Source: PALSA-612 sp964595575 (GTDB taxonomy: Bacteria > Actinomycetota > Thermoleophilia > Gaiellales > Gaiellaceae). Taken from it: DNA of 64,000 nucleotides. Below, in pieces: positions 18,136-26,405 of the stretch; within the stretch, counting starts at the first letter, position 1; every line of letters begins with the position of its first letter. The stretch covers positions 1 through 64,000 of the forward strand of contig CAZQRA010000010.1 in the NCBI GenBank assembly GCA_964595575.1, given 5' to 3'. The notes under the pieces are model-generated. The model worked only from the letters and a program-made list of their open reading frames with translations. It was not told the origin of the DNA and did no database searches. The position numbers and the translations under genes are program-made.

Positions 18136-19199
18136 ACGCCCACGGTGCCCTCCGCCATGCGGGCCACCGTGAGCTCGCGGCGGGCCCGCTCCCGGCCGGC
18201 CTGCCCGTAGCGGGCGGCCAGCTCGGGGTCGGCGAGGAGCCGGTCCAACGCCTCGGCCAAGGCCTCCGGGTCGTCAGGAGGAACCAGGATCCCGGTCTTG
18301 CCATCGACGACCAGCTCGGGGGCCGACCCGGCCCGGGAGGCCACCACCGGTCGTCCCGCCAGCATCGCCTCCAGCATGGCCAGCCCGAACCCCTCCCACC
18401 GGGCGGGGTGGACGACCACCTCGGCGCGATGGTACCAGGAGGCCACGTCCCCCACTCTTCCCGGGAGGAAGAGGGCCCCGTCCACACCGAGCCCCCCGGC
18501 CAGGCGCTCGAGGCGCGGACGCTCCGGTCCCTCGCCGAGGACGACGAGGACCGCCTGCGGCTGCGACCGGCGCAGCCGGGCGAGAGCCCGAATCGCGGTG
18601 TCCACCCCCTTCTGGGGAGCGAGGCGACAGACGCAGAGGAGGAGGCGAGCGTCGGCGGGGAGATCGAGGGCGGGGCCCTCTCCCCACGGTCGGGGCAGCC
18701 GGTCGAGGCCGTAGGGAACGACCTCGATCTTGGCGGCAGGGAGGCCCACCCGTCGCACGAGGAAGTCCTGGAGAGCCCGGCTGATGGCGATGAGGCAGTC
18801 GGCGCGGCGGGCGAGGGCCCGCTCCAGGTAGCGGAAGGGTCCCGCCCGGAAGGGGTCGGGGTTGTGCTTCGTCGACACCAGGCGAGGGCCGCGGGCGAGC
18901 GCCCCGTACACGTCGGCGTGGACGAGGTGGGTGTGCACGATGTGGGGGCGAAGGGTCCTGAGGAGGCGGGGAAGGCGGAGCGCGAGCAGGGGATCGAGGT
19001 CGCGGGGACAGGGAAGGCGGGCGAAGCGAACGCCGCTCCTCGCCAACTCGGCGTAGAAGGGATCGGGGTCGCCGGCGGGGTCGTCCAAGCCGACGAGCAT
19101 CGCCTCCACCCCCCGCTCGACCAGGGCGGGAAGGAGGGCGAGGAGGTGGCGCTCTGAGCCCCCGATCCCCCGCAGGCGGTGGACGTGGACGACCCTCAC
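18102..19199 (-). CDS. GT4 family glycosyltransferase
   Basis: A 365-residue GT-B protein with VVHVHRLRGIGGSERHLLAL, LLCVCRLAPQKGVDTAIRAL and the EX7E motif EGFGLAMLE, followed by AGRPVVASRAGSAPELV. The GTG at 19199 is 18 bases downstream of the asparagine-synthase-like gene, so the two are co-transcribed. It is an inverted paralogue of 16972-18135 and overlaps its 3' end by 34 bases. The pairing with an AsnB-type amidotransferase is frequent in exopolysaccharide loci, where the latter may aminate a glycan carboxyl group. Confidence 0.84.
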   Translation of the reverse strand: MRVVHVHRLRGIGGSERHLLALLPALVERGVEAMLVGLDDPAGDPDPFYAELARSGVRFARLPCPRDLDPLLALRLPRLLRTLRPHIVHTHLVHADVYGALARGPRLVSTKHNPDPFRAGPFRYLERALARRADCLIAISRALQDFLVRRVGLPAAKIEVVPYGLDRLPRPWGEGPALDLPADARLLLCVCRLAPQKGVDTAIRALARLRRSQPQAVLVVLGEGPERPRLERLAGGLGVDGALFLPGRVGDVASWYHRAEVVVHPARWEGFGLAMLEAMLAGRPVVASRAGSAPELVVDGKTGILVPPDDPEALAEALDRLLADPELAARYGQAGRERARRELTVARMAEGTVGVYERVLARPRG

Positions 19200-19217
19200 C
19201 GGTCTCGTCCTCCGCCG

Positions 19218-21077
19218 CTAGCGGGAGAGAAGGAGGGCGGGGGCTCTCGCGTCCACGTGGGTCCGCTGCCACAGCTCGAGCATGAGGAGGCACCACAGGC
19301 GTTGGCCGTGGTCCACGCGCCCGGACAGGTGCTCCTCGAGGAGCCGCTCCACCGCCTGGGGTCGGAGCTGGCCCCGGCGGCGGGCCCCCTCGAGCAGGAG
19401 GTCGCCTGCCATCTCCCGCAGCTCGCCTCGAAACCAGTCGGAGAGGGGAACGCCGAAGCCCGCCTTCCGCCGCTCCACGATCGGCGGCGGTAGGTCGACG
19501 GCGAAGGCCCGGCGGAGAGCCTCCTTGCCCCGCCCGCCCCGCACCTTGAGCGAGTCGGGGAGCGACACCCCGACCTCGAGCACCTCCCAGTCGAGGAAGG
19601 GGGAGCGGAGCTCCAGGGAGTGAGCCATGGAGGCGAGGTCGGCCTTGAGGAGGAGGTCGTCGGGGAGGTAGCGGGAGAGGTCGAGGAGCTGGAGGCCGCT
19701 GAGACCGGGGCGAGGCGGAGGGCCGAGGAGGGAGGCGGCGGGAGCAGGCTCGGGGACGAGCTCGGGCGACAGGAGCTCCCGGCGCCAGGCGAGCGGGAAC
19801 ACCTCGACCAAGCGGGCGTAGCGCTCCTGGCGGGGGGAGGCGGCGGCGCCCAGGAAGCGGGCCAGGCGGGCCCTGCCGGAGCGCCGCTCTCCGCCGGGGA
19901 AGGAGAGCGCCGCGGCGGCCAGGCCGATCCCCGGCAGGGCGACGCGTCCTGCCAGCTCGTGGGCCCGGTAGCGCTCGTAGCCGCAGAAGGCCTCGTCGCC
20001 TCCGTCTCCGGTCAGCGCCACCGTCACCCGCCTGCGGGCTGCCTCGCACACGAGGAAGAGGGGCAAGACCGCGTCGTCGCCCAACGGCTCGTCCAAGCAG
20101 GCGGCCAGTCGGGGGAGCGTCTCGGCCACGTCCGGCTCCAGCACCACCTCCTCGTGGTGGCAGCCGTAACGCTCCGCCACCGACCTGGCGTAGCGGCGCT
20201 CGTCGTAGCGCCGGTCGGCGAAGCCGACCGTGAACGTACGCACGGGGCGGCTGGAGACCTGGGCCATGGCTGCCACCACCACGCTCGAGTCGAGACCGCC
20301 GGAGAGGAGCGCGCCCAAGGGCACGTCGGCCAGCAGCCGCCGGCGAACGGCGGCGAGCACGCGCTCCCGCACGAGCGCGATCCACTCCTCCTCGGCCCGC
20401 GGAGGGAGAGGCTCGAGCTGGGCGTAGCGCTCCAGCCTGAGCGATCCCCCCTGGGCCACGAGCAGGTGCGCCGGGGGGAGCTTGTGGATGCCCCGTAGCC
20501 CGGTACCGGAGGGCACGTAGCCCAGGGCGAGGAAGGCGTCGATGGCGGCGGGGTCGACCTCGGCGCGGAGGCCGGGGAGCCGGAGGAGGGCCTTGACCTC
20601 GGAGGCGAAGGCGAGTCCCCCGTCCCCGAGCTGGGTGTAGAGGAGCGGCTTCTTTCCCACCCGATCGCGGGCGAGGACGAGCCGCTCCCGGCGGGCGTCG
20701 AAGAGGGCGATGGCGAACATCCCCGACAGACGGCGCACGAAGGCAAGGCCGTGCTCCTCGTAGAGGTGGGGGATGACCGCCGTGTCCCCGCTACCCCGAA
20801 CGTCGTGCCCCTTGGCCAGGAGCTCCCGGCGAAGCTCAGGGAAGTTGTAGATCTCGCCGTTGAAGACGCAGGCCACCGCTCCGTCCTCGCTGGTCACGGG
20901 CTGGAGCCCGCCGGGCAGGTCGATCACGCGCAGGCGCCTACTGCCGAGAGCGCAGGGACCGAGGGCCAGGGCGCCGCCCTCGTCGGGGCCGCGGTGGACG
21001 AGGGCCTCGGCCATGAGCTCGACCAGGGCCGGGTCGGGCTTCCCCGTCCCTGCTAGGAATCCGCAGATGCCGCACAC
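19218..21077 (-). CDS. asnB: Asparagine synthase (glutamine-hydrolysing)-like amidotransferase
   Basis: The 619-residue protein has an N-terminal class II glutamine amidotransferase domain (Cys2 after the start, RGPDE near 32-36, FNGEIYNF near 75-82) and a C-terminal ATP-pyrophosphatase domain with the PP-loop SGGLDSS at 259-265. The start is fixed by chemistry: the catalytic Cys must become residue 1, so the GTG at 21077 (GTG TGC GGC) is chosen over the ATG at 21086, which would bury it behind three residues. It makes asparagine or, in a glycan locus, amidates a uronic acid or similar carboxylate using glutamine-derived ammonia; the latter is inference. Its 5' end overlaps the divergent deacetylase-like gene by 11 bases. 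Confidence 0.85.
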   Translation of the reverse strand: MCGICGFLAGTGKPDPALVELMAEALVHRGPDEGGALALGPCALGSRRLRVIDLPGGLQPVTSEDGAVACVFNGEIYNFPELRRELLAKGHDVRGSGDTAVIPHLYEEHGLAFVRRLSGMFAIALFDARRERLVLARDRVGKKPLLYTQLGDGGLAFASEVKALLRLPGLRAEVDPAAIDAFLALGYVPSGTGLRGIHKLPPAHLLVAQGGSLRLERYAQLEPLPPRAEEEWIALVRERVLAAVRRRLLADVPLGALLSGGLDSSVVVAAMAQVSSRPVRTFTVGFADRRYDERRYARSVAERYGCHHEEVVLEPDVAETLPRLAACLDEPLGDDAVLPLFLVCEAARRRVTVALTGDGGDEAFCGYERYRAHELAGRVALPGIGLAAAALSFPGGERRSGRARLARFLGAAASPRQERYARLVEVFPLAWRRELLSPELVPEPAPAASLLGPPPRPGLSGLQLLDLSRYLPDDLLLKADLASMAHSLELRSPFLDWEVLEVGVSLPDSLKVRGGRGKEALRRAFAVDLPPPIVERRKAGFGVPLSDWFRGELREMAGDLLLEGARRRGQLRPQAVERLLEEHLSGRVDHGQRLWCLLMLELWQRTHVDARAPALLLSR

Positions 21078-21816
21078 CGAGGGCAAACGGTACGCGGTCC
21101 CCGCCGCCTTCGTCTCCTGCCACGTGGAGCGGCTGCTCGACGACCGCTGCTACGCCTTCCTCCGCCGCCTCGTCGAGGCACGGCCGGGCGGCTTTGCCGT
21201 GGCCTGCCTCCTCCGCCCTCCCGACCCCGAGGCGGGGGAGAGCGAGGAGCGCTGGCTGGAGCGGGCGCGGGCCCTGGCTGCGCTCTCTCCCATCGGCCAC
21301 CACACCCACTTCGTGTCGGCCACCCACGCCCGGCCGGCCCGGCCTGGGCGCGAGCACGCCGAACGCGTGCGACGGGAGGCCGCCTGGCTGCGGGCGCACG
21401 GTCTTGCCCCGCGTCTCTTCTGCGGCGGTGGCTGGTACATGGACGAGGCGGTGGCGACCGCCCTGGCGGAGCTCGGCTACGTCGACTGCACCGCCACCTC
21501 CTTCCGGCCCCGCTACTTGAGCGACGAGGCGCCGCGTCTCGAGCTCCCGTACCCCGCTTGGCTTGGCCTGCCGGCGGGGCGCCGGTTGCTCGAGCTCCCC
21601 AGCACCCACTCCCTGGGCATGGGGGCCGGGGCCGTGCTCGCTCCCTTGCCCGCCTACGTGCACCTCTACTTCCACGACACCGATCTCCTCTCCCCGGGGC
21701 GGCGGGCGGCGCTCCGTGTCGCCCTGGCCCTCCTCGGCCGCCGGCGACCGATCACCTCCCTGGAGGCGATCGAGCCGCTCGTCGAGCGCGACTTCAGCCA
21801 GGTTTCCAGGCCCTGA
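21067..21816 (+). CDS. Divergent polysaccharide-deacetylase-like protein
   Basis: A 249-residue protein with NodB-like layout: AAFVSCHVERLLDD near 13-26 where NodB proteins have FxFDxDD, GHHTHF at 77-82 (His ligands), FCGGGWYMD and a C-terminal LYFHDTDLLS, which resembles the late HxxD-type element of exopolysaccharide deacetylases. The first Asp motif is altered (VSCHVE), so activity is uncertain. The ATG at 21067 is the only start that keeps the N-terminal strand; it lies 11 bases inside the divergent amidotransferase gene. Its 3' end overlaps the convergent methyltransferase by 23 bases. Confidence 0.6.
   Translation: MPHTEGKRYAVPAAFVSCHVERLLDDRCYAFLRRLVEARPGGFAVACLLRPPDPEAGESEERWLERARALAALSPIGHHTHFVSATHARPARPGREHAERVRREAAWLRAHGLAPRLFCGGGWYMDEAVATALAELGYVDCTATSFRPRYLSDEAPRLELPYPAWLGLPAGRRLLELPSTHSLGMGAGAVLAPLPAYVHLYFHDTDLLSPGRRAALRVALALLGRRRPITSLEAIEPLVERDFSQVSRP
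21087..21092 (-). promoter_or_regulatory. Possible -10 element for the amidotransferase gene
   Basis: Minus strand TACCGT, 9 bases before the GTG at 21077 and inside the coding region of the divergent gene. It shares a 16-base context with the site at 9342-9357. Confidence 0.35.
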
Positions 21817-22452
21817 ACACGATGTCGTTGGCGAGGAGTCGGGGCCACAGCCAGGCCAGGCGCCCGGCCACGTAGCGAAGCTCGGGCCGCTCCAGGCCGG
21901 CCAGGAGGGCAAGTACGTCCTCCCCTCGGAAGATGCGCAGGTGGGTGGGATCGTCGGCGAACTCCGGGGGGCGGCCGAGGAGGAAGCGAAGGCGGCTCTT
22001 GAGGCGGTAGGCGTTGGGGACCGAGCCGAGGAGGACGCCGCCGGGGCGAAGGACGCGCCGCGCCTCGGCCACCGCCTCGGCGGGAAAGCGGAGGTGCTCC
22101 AGCACCTCCCCCAGGACGACGCAGTCGAAGCTCTCGTCGGGGAAGGGGAGGGGCTCGTCCAGGTCGGCCCACACCGTCTCCACCCCCAGCTTGGCTGCCT
22201 CGACGAGGGCCTCCCGGTCGACGTCGACGCCCACCACCTCGTTTCCTTGGAGGTAGGAGCGGGTGAGGGCCCCGTAGCGGCAGCCGAGGTCGAGCACCCG
22301 TCGCCCCCGCCCNNNNNNNNNNNNNNNNNNNNNNNNNNNNCCCAGGCTGCGAACAGGGCCGAGCGCTCGGGCTGGCAGAAGACGAAGTCCCGGCTGCGGC
22401 TGTCCCGGTGGTGGCGCCGATACGCCTCCTCGAGCTTCTCCAGCCGGCCCAC
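21794..22452 (-). CDS. Class I SAM-dependent methyltransferase, interrupted by an assembly gap
   Basis: The C-terminal part has RRVLDLGCRYGALTRSY (motif I), VVGVDVDRE, and CVVLGEVLEHLRFPAEAVAEA, followed by RVLRPGGVLLGSVPN, a Methyltransf_11 signature. The N-terminal part (GRLEKLEEAYRRHHRDSRSRDF) is in another frame on the other side of the 28 Ns. The two frames join only if the true gap length is 2 modulo 3 (for example 26 or 29). The GTG at 22452 is chosen because TACACT sits 6 bases upstream. Longer frames starting at 22528 or 22577 are artefacts of reading the wrong frame before the gap. It is a genuine gene with a damaged assembly, not a pseudogene as far as can be seen. It is convergent with 21067-21816. 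Confidence 0.72.
22313..22340. other. Assembly gap (28 N)
   Basis: A run of unknown bases inside a methyltransferase gene; it changes the reading frame, so the printed length is not the true length. Confidence 0.97.
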
Positions 22453-22458
22453 GGGGCG

Positions 22459-22464
22459 AGTGTA
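22459..22464 (-). promoter_or_regulatory. -10 element, leaderless start of the gap-broken methyltransferase
   Basis: Minus strand TACACT, 6 bases before the GTG at 22452; divergent from TAAGAT at 22480, so both promoters share about 15 bases of DNA. Confidence 0.45.
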
Positions 22465-22479
22465 GACGCCCGGGAGCAG

Positions 22480-22485
22480 TAAGAT
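22480..22485 (+). promoter_or_regulatory. -10 element for the sugar-transferase operon
   Basis: TAAGAT, 9 bases before the GTG at 22495, with no Shine-Dalgarno between them. Confidence 0.45.
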
Positions 22486-22494
22486 GGGCGTTCG

Positions 22495-24018
22495 GTGGCC
22501 ACGAAGCCAGCCCCCACGGCGGCTCCATCGACGTCGTCTGGCTCGGAGCCGAGGCTGCGCCGACGACTCGGCGACATCCGCCAGAGCAGGCCCTACCTGC
22601 TCGCCCGGGCGCCCCTTCGGCTGTTGTCCCTTCGGGCGCTCTCGGTCGCCTCCCTGCTCGTCCTGGACGTCAGCGGCCTCGCCTTGGCGCTCTACCTCGC
22701 CTTGGCCCTGCGCGAGGTGTACTACGGGAACACCCCGGTGCTCTGGGGGGTCCTCTGGGATGCGGAGAGCGAGTGGCTGCCGTTCGTGGCCCTGGTGACC
22801 ATGCTCGTCTTCTGGCAGGCAGGCCTGTACGCGCGCCGGGAGCGGCGAGGGGGCTTCGGCCGGGTGGTGTCCTCCCTGGTCGTGGTGGCCCTGCTCACGC
22901 TGGCCTTCGGCCTCGGCACCGGGCACGAGTTCTCCACCTTCGGCATCATCCCCACCACCCTCGTCCTGGCCGCCACCTTCATAGGACTCTTGCGGGCGAG
23001 CTACGAGGTGGTGACTCGGGAGGCCTTCCGGCTCGTGGGCGTACGCAGGCGAGCGATCCTGGCCGGCGAGGGCGAGCACCTCCTCCGCCTCTACCGGGCG
23101 CTCGGCTCGGGCAGGAGTGGCATCGACTACGAGCTGGTAGGGGTGGTCTCCGACTCGCCGCAGGGGATCGGGCTTCCCCTCCTCGGTCGCTCCTCGGAGC
23201 TGCGGGCCATCCTGGCCGAGCACGCCGTGGATGAGCTCATTGTCACCGACTCCGACTTCTCGGAGCGGGAGCTCCTGGACATGGTCGAGCAGGCGCACCG
23301 GTGCGGGGTACACGTGCGGATCGCTCCCCGCACCACCGAGCTTCTCACCAGGCGGGCGGAGTTCGTTCCCGGCCAGGGGGTGCCCCTGCTCGAGCTTCGA
23401 CCTCCGGTGCTGGTAGGGGTCGATTGGGCCGTCAAGCGAGCCTTCGACCTGGTCGTGTCGGCCGCCGTCCTTCTCCTCGGCCTCCCCCTATGGCTGGCGA
23501 TCGCGGCCGGCGTCAAGCTGTCCTCGCCCGGCCCGGTTCTCTACCGCGATCGCCGGGTGGGCCTGAACGAGCGCGAGTTCGCCATGCTCAAGTTCCGCAC
23601 CATGTACGTGGACGCGGCCCAGCGGCAGCGGGAGCTGGAGGCGGCCAACGAGGCGGAGGGGGCCCTGTTCAAGATTCGCCGCGATCCCCGGGTGACCCCG
23701 TTCGGGCGGTTCCTGCGGCGCTTCTCCCTGGACGAGATTCCCAACATGGTGAACGTGCTTCGGGGGGAGATGAGCCTAGTCGGGCCCCGGCCGCTTCCGG
23801 TGCGCGACTACCAGCTGCTCGAGCCCTGGCACCTCAAGCGGTACCTCGTCCTTCCGGGCATGACCGGCCTGTGGCAGATCTCGGGGCGATCGGACCTCTC
23901 CTTCGACGATCTGGTGCGGCTCGATTTCTACTACCTCGACAACTGGTCGATCTGGCTCGACATCTCCATCTTGGCCAAGACCATCCCTGCCGTCCTCTCC
24001 CGCCGCGGCGCCTACTAG
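22495..24018 (+). CDS. Polyprenyl-phosphate sugar-1-phosphate transferase (WbaP/WcaJ family)
   Basis: Starts repeat-unit synthesis by moving a sugar-1-phosphate from UDP-sugar to undecaprenyl phosphate. The 507-residue protein has an Ala/Ser/Arg-rich N-terminal tail, four to five membrane helices (about 45-170), a Rossmann-like CoA-binding domain (about 180-300) and the bacterial sugar transferase domain from about 310: KRAFDLVVSAAVLLLGLPLW membrane hairpin, LKFRTM, RFSLDEIPNMVNVLRGEMSL, VGPRPLPV and LPGMTGLWQISGRS. All core motifs of the family are present and full length is normal (450-510). The GTG at 22495 follows TAAGAT closely. It heads a unit with a CgeB-like GT, although that gene has its own -10. 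Confidence 0.9.
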   Translation: MATKPAPTAAPSTSSGSEPRLRRRLGDIRQSRPYLLARAPLRLLSLRALSVASLLVLDVSGLALALYLALALREVYYGNTPVLWGVLWDAESEWLPFVALVTMLVFWQAGLYARRERRGGFGRVVSSLVVVALLTLAFGLGTGHEFSTFGIIPTTLVLAATFIGLLRASYEVVTREAFRLVGVRRRAILAGEGEHLLRLYRALGSGRSGIDYELVGVVSDSPQGIGLPLLGRSSELRAILAEHAVDELIVTDSDFSERELLDMVEQAHRCGVHVRIAPRTTELLTRRAEFVPGQGVPLLELRPPVLVGVDWAVKRAFDLVVSAAVLLLGLPLWLAIAAGVKLSSPGPVLYRDRRVGLNEREFAMLKFRTMYVDAAQRQRELEAANEAEGALFKIRRDPRVTPFGRFLRRFSLDEIPNMVNVLRGEMSLVGPRPLPVRDYQLLEPWHLKRYLVLPGMTGLWQISGRSDLSFDDLVRLDFYYLDNWSIWLDISILAKTIPAVLSRRGAY

Positions 24019-24035
24019 CGGCCCCGGGCGTCGGC

Positions 24036-24041
24036 CATACT
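24036..24041 (+). promoter_or_regulatory. -10 element for the CgeB-like GT gene
   Basis: CATACT, 6 bases before the GTG at 24048, lying in the 29-base space after the sugar-transferase gene. Confidence 0.4.
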
Positions 24042-24047
24042 GAGCCC

Positions 24048-25274
24048 GTGAGCAGGCGCGCTCCCAAGATCCTGGCCGTCGCCTCCGCCACCGACCTCGA
24101 CTTCCGCTACGGCTGCACGCCGGCCTGGTGGCAGCTGTGGAAGGGCCTCCACCAGGCCGGCGTCGACCTCATCGTCACCCCCTACCGGGGACGCCCCGTC
24201 GAGGCTCCCTGGTGGCGGACGGAGCCCAACCCCTGCTACCGGGAAGGGGAGGCCTTCGCCTTCGCCCGCGACCGGCTGGCGAGGCTGCGGGGCGACACGG
24301 TCCTGCGGAGGAGGGAAGACTCGCCCCCCGACACCGTGGTCGACCGGGCGGTACGAGAGGTGATCTGGCGGTGGGTCACCCCGCGCTGGCAGCGGCACCT
24401 GGAGCGCATCCTGGCCAGGGAGCGGGACGTCGACTGCGTGATCGTGTTCACCGTGCCCATGAGCCACCTGCGCGGGATCCCCACGGCCCTTCGCCGACGG
24501 TTCTCGGTCCCGGTCGTCTTCTACGACGGGGACGTGCCCATGAGCCTGCCCGAGTTCGGGGGGATGGACACCGGCTTCAACTACTACCACGGCGCCGATC
24601 CCTCCGAGTACGACCTCGTCATCTCCAACTCCGAGGGAGGACTGGCCCGCCTCCGGGAGCTGGGAGCGCGGCGGGCTGAGGCCGTGTTCTGGGCCGCCGA
24701 CCCTGAGCTCTTCCGCCCCCTGCCCGTGGACAAGGAGATGGACGTCTTCTTCTACGGCTACGGCGACAAGTTCCGTCGGGAGTGGATCCAGGCCATGGTG
24801 GGGGAGCCCAGCCGCCGTCTCCGCCACGCCGACTTCGTGCTGGGAGGCAGGGACTTCCGGGGCGACGTGGGCCGGGCGCGGGAGATCGGGGACGTCCCCT
24901 TCAACGTCTTCGCGCGGGCTATCTCGGCCGCCCGTATCAACCTCAACATCGCGCGCCGAGCCCACGCCAGCGTGGCCGCCTCCTCCACCGCCCGTCCCTT
25001 CGAGCTGGCCATGGCTGGAGCGGCGATTGTCTCCAACCCCTACGCCGGCATCGAGCGCTGGCTCGAGCCTGGGCGGGAGGTGCTGGTGGTGGGAAGCGCC
25101 GAGGAGGCGGTGGCGGCCTACCGCGAGCTCCTGGACGATCCGGGGGCGGCCGAGGAGCTGGGCCGAGCGGCCAGGGAGCGGGCGCTCGACGAGCACACCT
25201 ACGTCCACCGCGCCCGTCGCCTGCTTGAGCTTCTGGGCCTGCGGACGCCGGCCACGGTGGGAGCCGGTGACTGA
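24048..25274 (+). CDS. CgeB-like glycosyltransferase
   Basis: A 408-residue protein. The N terminus KILAVASATDLDFRYG and the middle VVFYDGDVPMS...YDLVISNSEGG are typical of CgeB/Glyco_trans_1_2 proteins. The C-terminal part carries VFFYGYGDKFRREW and the donor-domain segment ARINLNIARRAHA...RPFELAMAGAAIVSNPYAG, followed by EVLVVGSAEEAVAAY, the C-terminal motif of this GT group in place of the canonical EX7E. A sugar donor cannot be assigned. The GTG at 24048 is preceded at 6 bases by CATACT. Its 3' end overlaps the GT2 gene by 8 bases. Confidence 0.72.
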   Translation: MSRRAPKILAVASATDLDFRYGCTPAWWQLWKGLHQAGVDLIVTPYRGRPVEAPWWRTEPNPCYREGEAFAFARDRLARLRGDTVLRRREDSPPDTVVDRAVREVIWRWVTPRWQRHLERILARERDVDCVIVFTVPMSHLRGIPTALRRRFSVPVVFYDGDVPMSLPEFGGMDTGFNYYHGADPSEYDLVISNSEGGLARLRELGARRAEAVFWAADPELFRPLPVDKEMDVFFYGYGDKFRREWIQAMVGEPSRRLRHADFVLGGRDFRGDVGRAREIGDVPFNVFARAISAARINLNIARRAHASVAASSTARPFELAMAGAAIVSNPYAGIERWLEPGREVLVVGSAEEAVAAYRELLDDPGAAEELGRAARERALDEHTYVHRARRLLELLGLRTPATVGAGD

Positions 25275-26037
25275 GGTCGTCAGCGAGGAGCGCCGGGCGC
25301 TCGACCCCCGCCTTCGCGCCCTGCGCCGACTGGCCCTCGTCCCTGCCTACAACGAGGCGGAGAGCGTGGGGGCGGTGATCGCCGAGCTGCGGGCCTTCGA
25401 CCCCCAGCTGGAGATCTTGGTCATCGACGACGGCTCCAGCGACGGTACCGCCGAGGTCGCCTCCGCCGCCGGCGCCCGCGTGGTGCGGCTGCCCTTCAAC
25501 CTCGGCATCGGGGGCGCCGTCCAGACGGGCTTTCGCTACGCCTACGAGAACGGGTTCGAGCTCGTTCTGCGGGTGGACGGGGACGGGCAGCACGATCCCT
25601 CCCAGGCGGTGCGCCTGGCCGAGCCCGTGCTGGCCGGGGAGGCGGACATCGCCGTCGGCTCCCGCTTCGCCGGCTGCGAGGGCTATCGCTCCTCCCGGTC
25701 GCGCCGGCTCGGCATCCGCCTGCTCGCCTGGATCGTCTCCCTGCTCGTGGGCGAGTGGGTGACCGATCCCACCTCGGGCTTCCAGGTCGTGGGCCGGCGG
25801 GCGATCGCCCTCTTCGCCGCCGACTACCCCCACGACTACCCCGAGGTGGAGGCCACGGTGATGGTGGCCCGCCACCGCCTGCGCCGGGTGGAGGTACCGG
25901 TGGCCATGCGGGAGCGCTCGGGGGGGCGCTCCTCGATCGGCGCCGTGCACTCGGTGTACTACATGGCCAAGGTGCTCTTGGCGCTGTTCGTAGGCCTCTT
26001 CCGGCGCGAGGTCGTACCCGCTCGGGAGCCGCGATGA
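25267..26037 (+). CDS. GT2 glycosyltransferase (polyprenyl-phosphate hexose synthase-like)
   Basis: A 256-residue GT-A enzyme: LALVPAYNEAESVG, VIDDGSSDGT at 52-61, RLPFNLGIGGAVQTGF and DGDGQHD at 104-110, then DPTSGFQVVGRRAI. This is the DPM1-like pattern found in soluble or peripheral enzymes that load a hexose onto a polyprenyl phosphate. There is only a weak C-terminal hydrophobic stretch (KVLLALFVGLF), so membrane attachment may come from the DUF2304 partner, which begins on the stop codon (ATGA). That two-gene pairing recurs in bacteria. Donor sugar unknown. Confidence 0.83.
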   Translation: MTEVVSEERRALDPRLRALRRLALVPAYNEAESVGAVIAELRAFDPQLEILVIDDGSSDGTAEVASAAGARVVRLPFNLGIGGAVQTGFRYAYENGFELVLRVDGDGQHDPSQAVRLAEPVLAGEADIAVGSRFAGCEGYRSSRSRRLGIRLLAWIVSLLVGEWVTDPTSGFQVVGRRAIALFAADYPHDYPEVEATVMVARHRLRRVEVPVAMRERSGGRSSIGAVHSVYYMAKVLLALFVGLFRREVVPAREPR

Positions 26038-26405
26038 CTCCCCTCACCGTCTCCATCGCCGGCGCCGTCGCCTCCGTCTTGCTCGTGCTGGTGGTGCTGG
26101 AGCTGATCCGCAAGCGCAGGCTCCGGGAGCGCTACGCCCTCCTCTGGCTCCTCACGGGGGTGGCCCTGCTCGTCCTGTCGCTGTGGCGCGACGGCTTGAA
26201 CACCATCGCCGGCTGGGTCGGCATCGAGACCTACCCCCCGGCCGTCCTCTTTGCCGTGGCCACCCTCTTCATCCTCCTCGTCCTCCTCGACTACTCGACC
26301 GCCATCTCCAAGCTCGCCGACCAGAACGTGGTCTTGGCCCAGCGCCTGGCTCTCCTGGAGGAGCGACTGCGGGGGCGGGAAGGGGAGGGAGAGGGTCGAG
26401 CGTAG
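26034..26405 (+). CDS. DUF2304 small membrane protein
   Basis: A 123-residue protein with three predicted membrane helices (about 6-24, 36-52, 68-90) and RKRRLRERYALLWLLTG between the first two, the conserved DUF2304 core. A charged coiled-coil tail follows. Proteins of this family are usually encoded directly after a DPM1-like GT2, as here (4-base overlap), and are thought to act as its membrane partner; that role is not biochemically settled. It is the last gene of the unit. Confidence 0.8.
   Translation: MTPLTVSIAGAVASVLLVLVVLELIRKRRLRERYALLWLLTGVALLVLSLWRDGLNTIAGWVGIETYPPAVLFAVATLFILLVLLDYSTAISKLADQNVVLAQRLALLEERLRGREGEGEGRA

Noticed and set aside
18274..20385. 703-codon open frame on the minus strand
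   Set aside because: Overlaps the GT4 and amidotransferase genes in a different frame, with no recognisable motif and extreme Arg/Pro content.
21078..21086. ATG start at 21086 for the asparagine-synthase-like gene
   Set aside because: It would place three residues before the Cys that must be N-terminal for glutaminase activity.
20938..23313. 791-codon minus-strand frame that crosses the N gap
   Set aside because: Only its short segment next to the gap (GRLEKLEEAYRR) is real, as the N terminus of the methyltransferase; the rest is shadow coding joined through the Ns.
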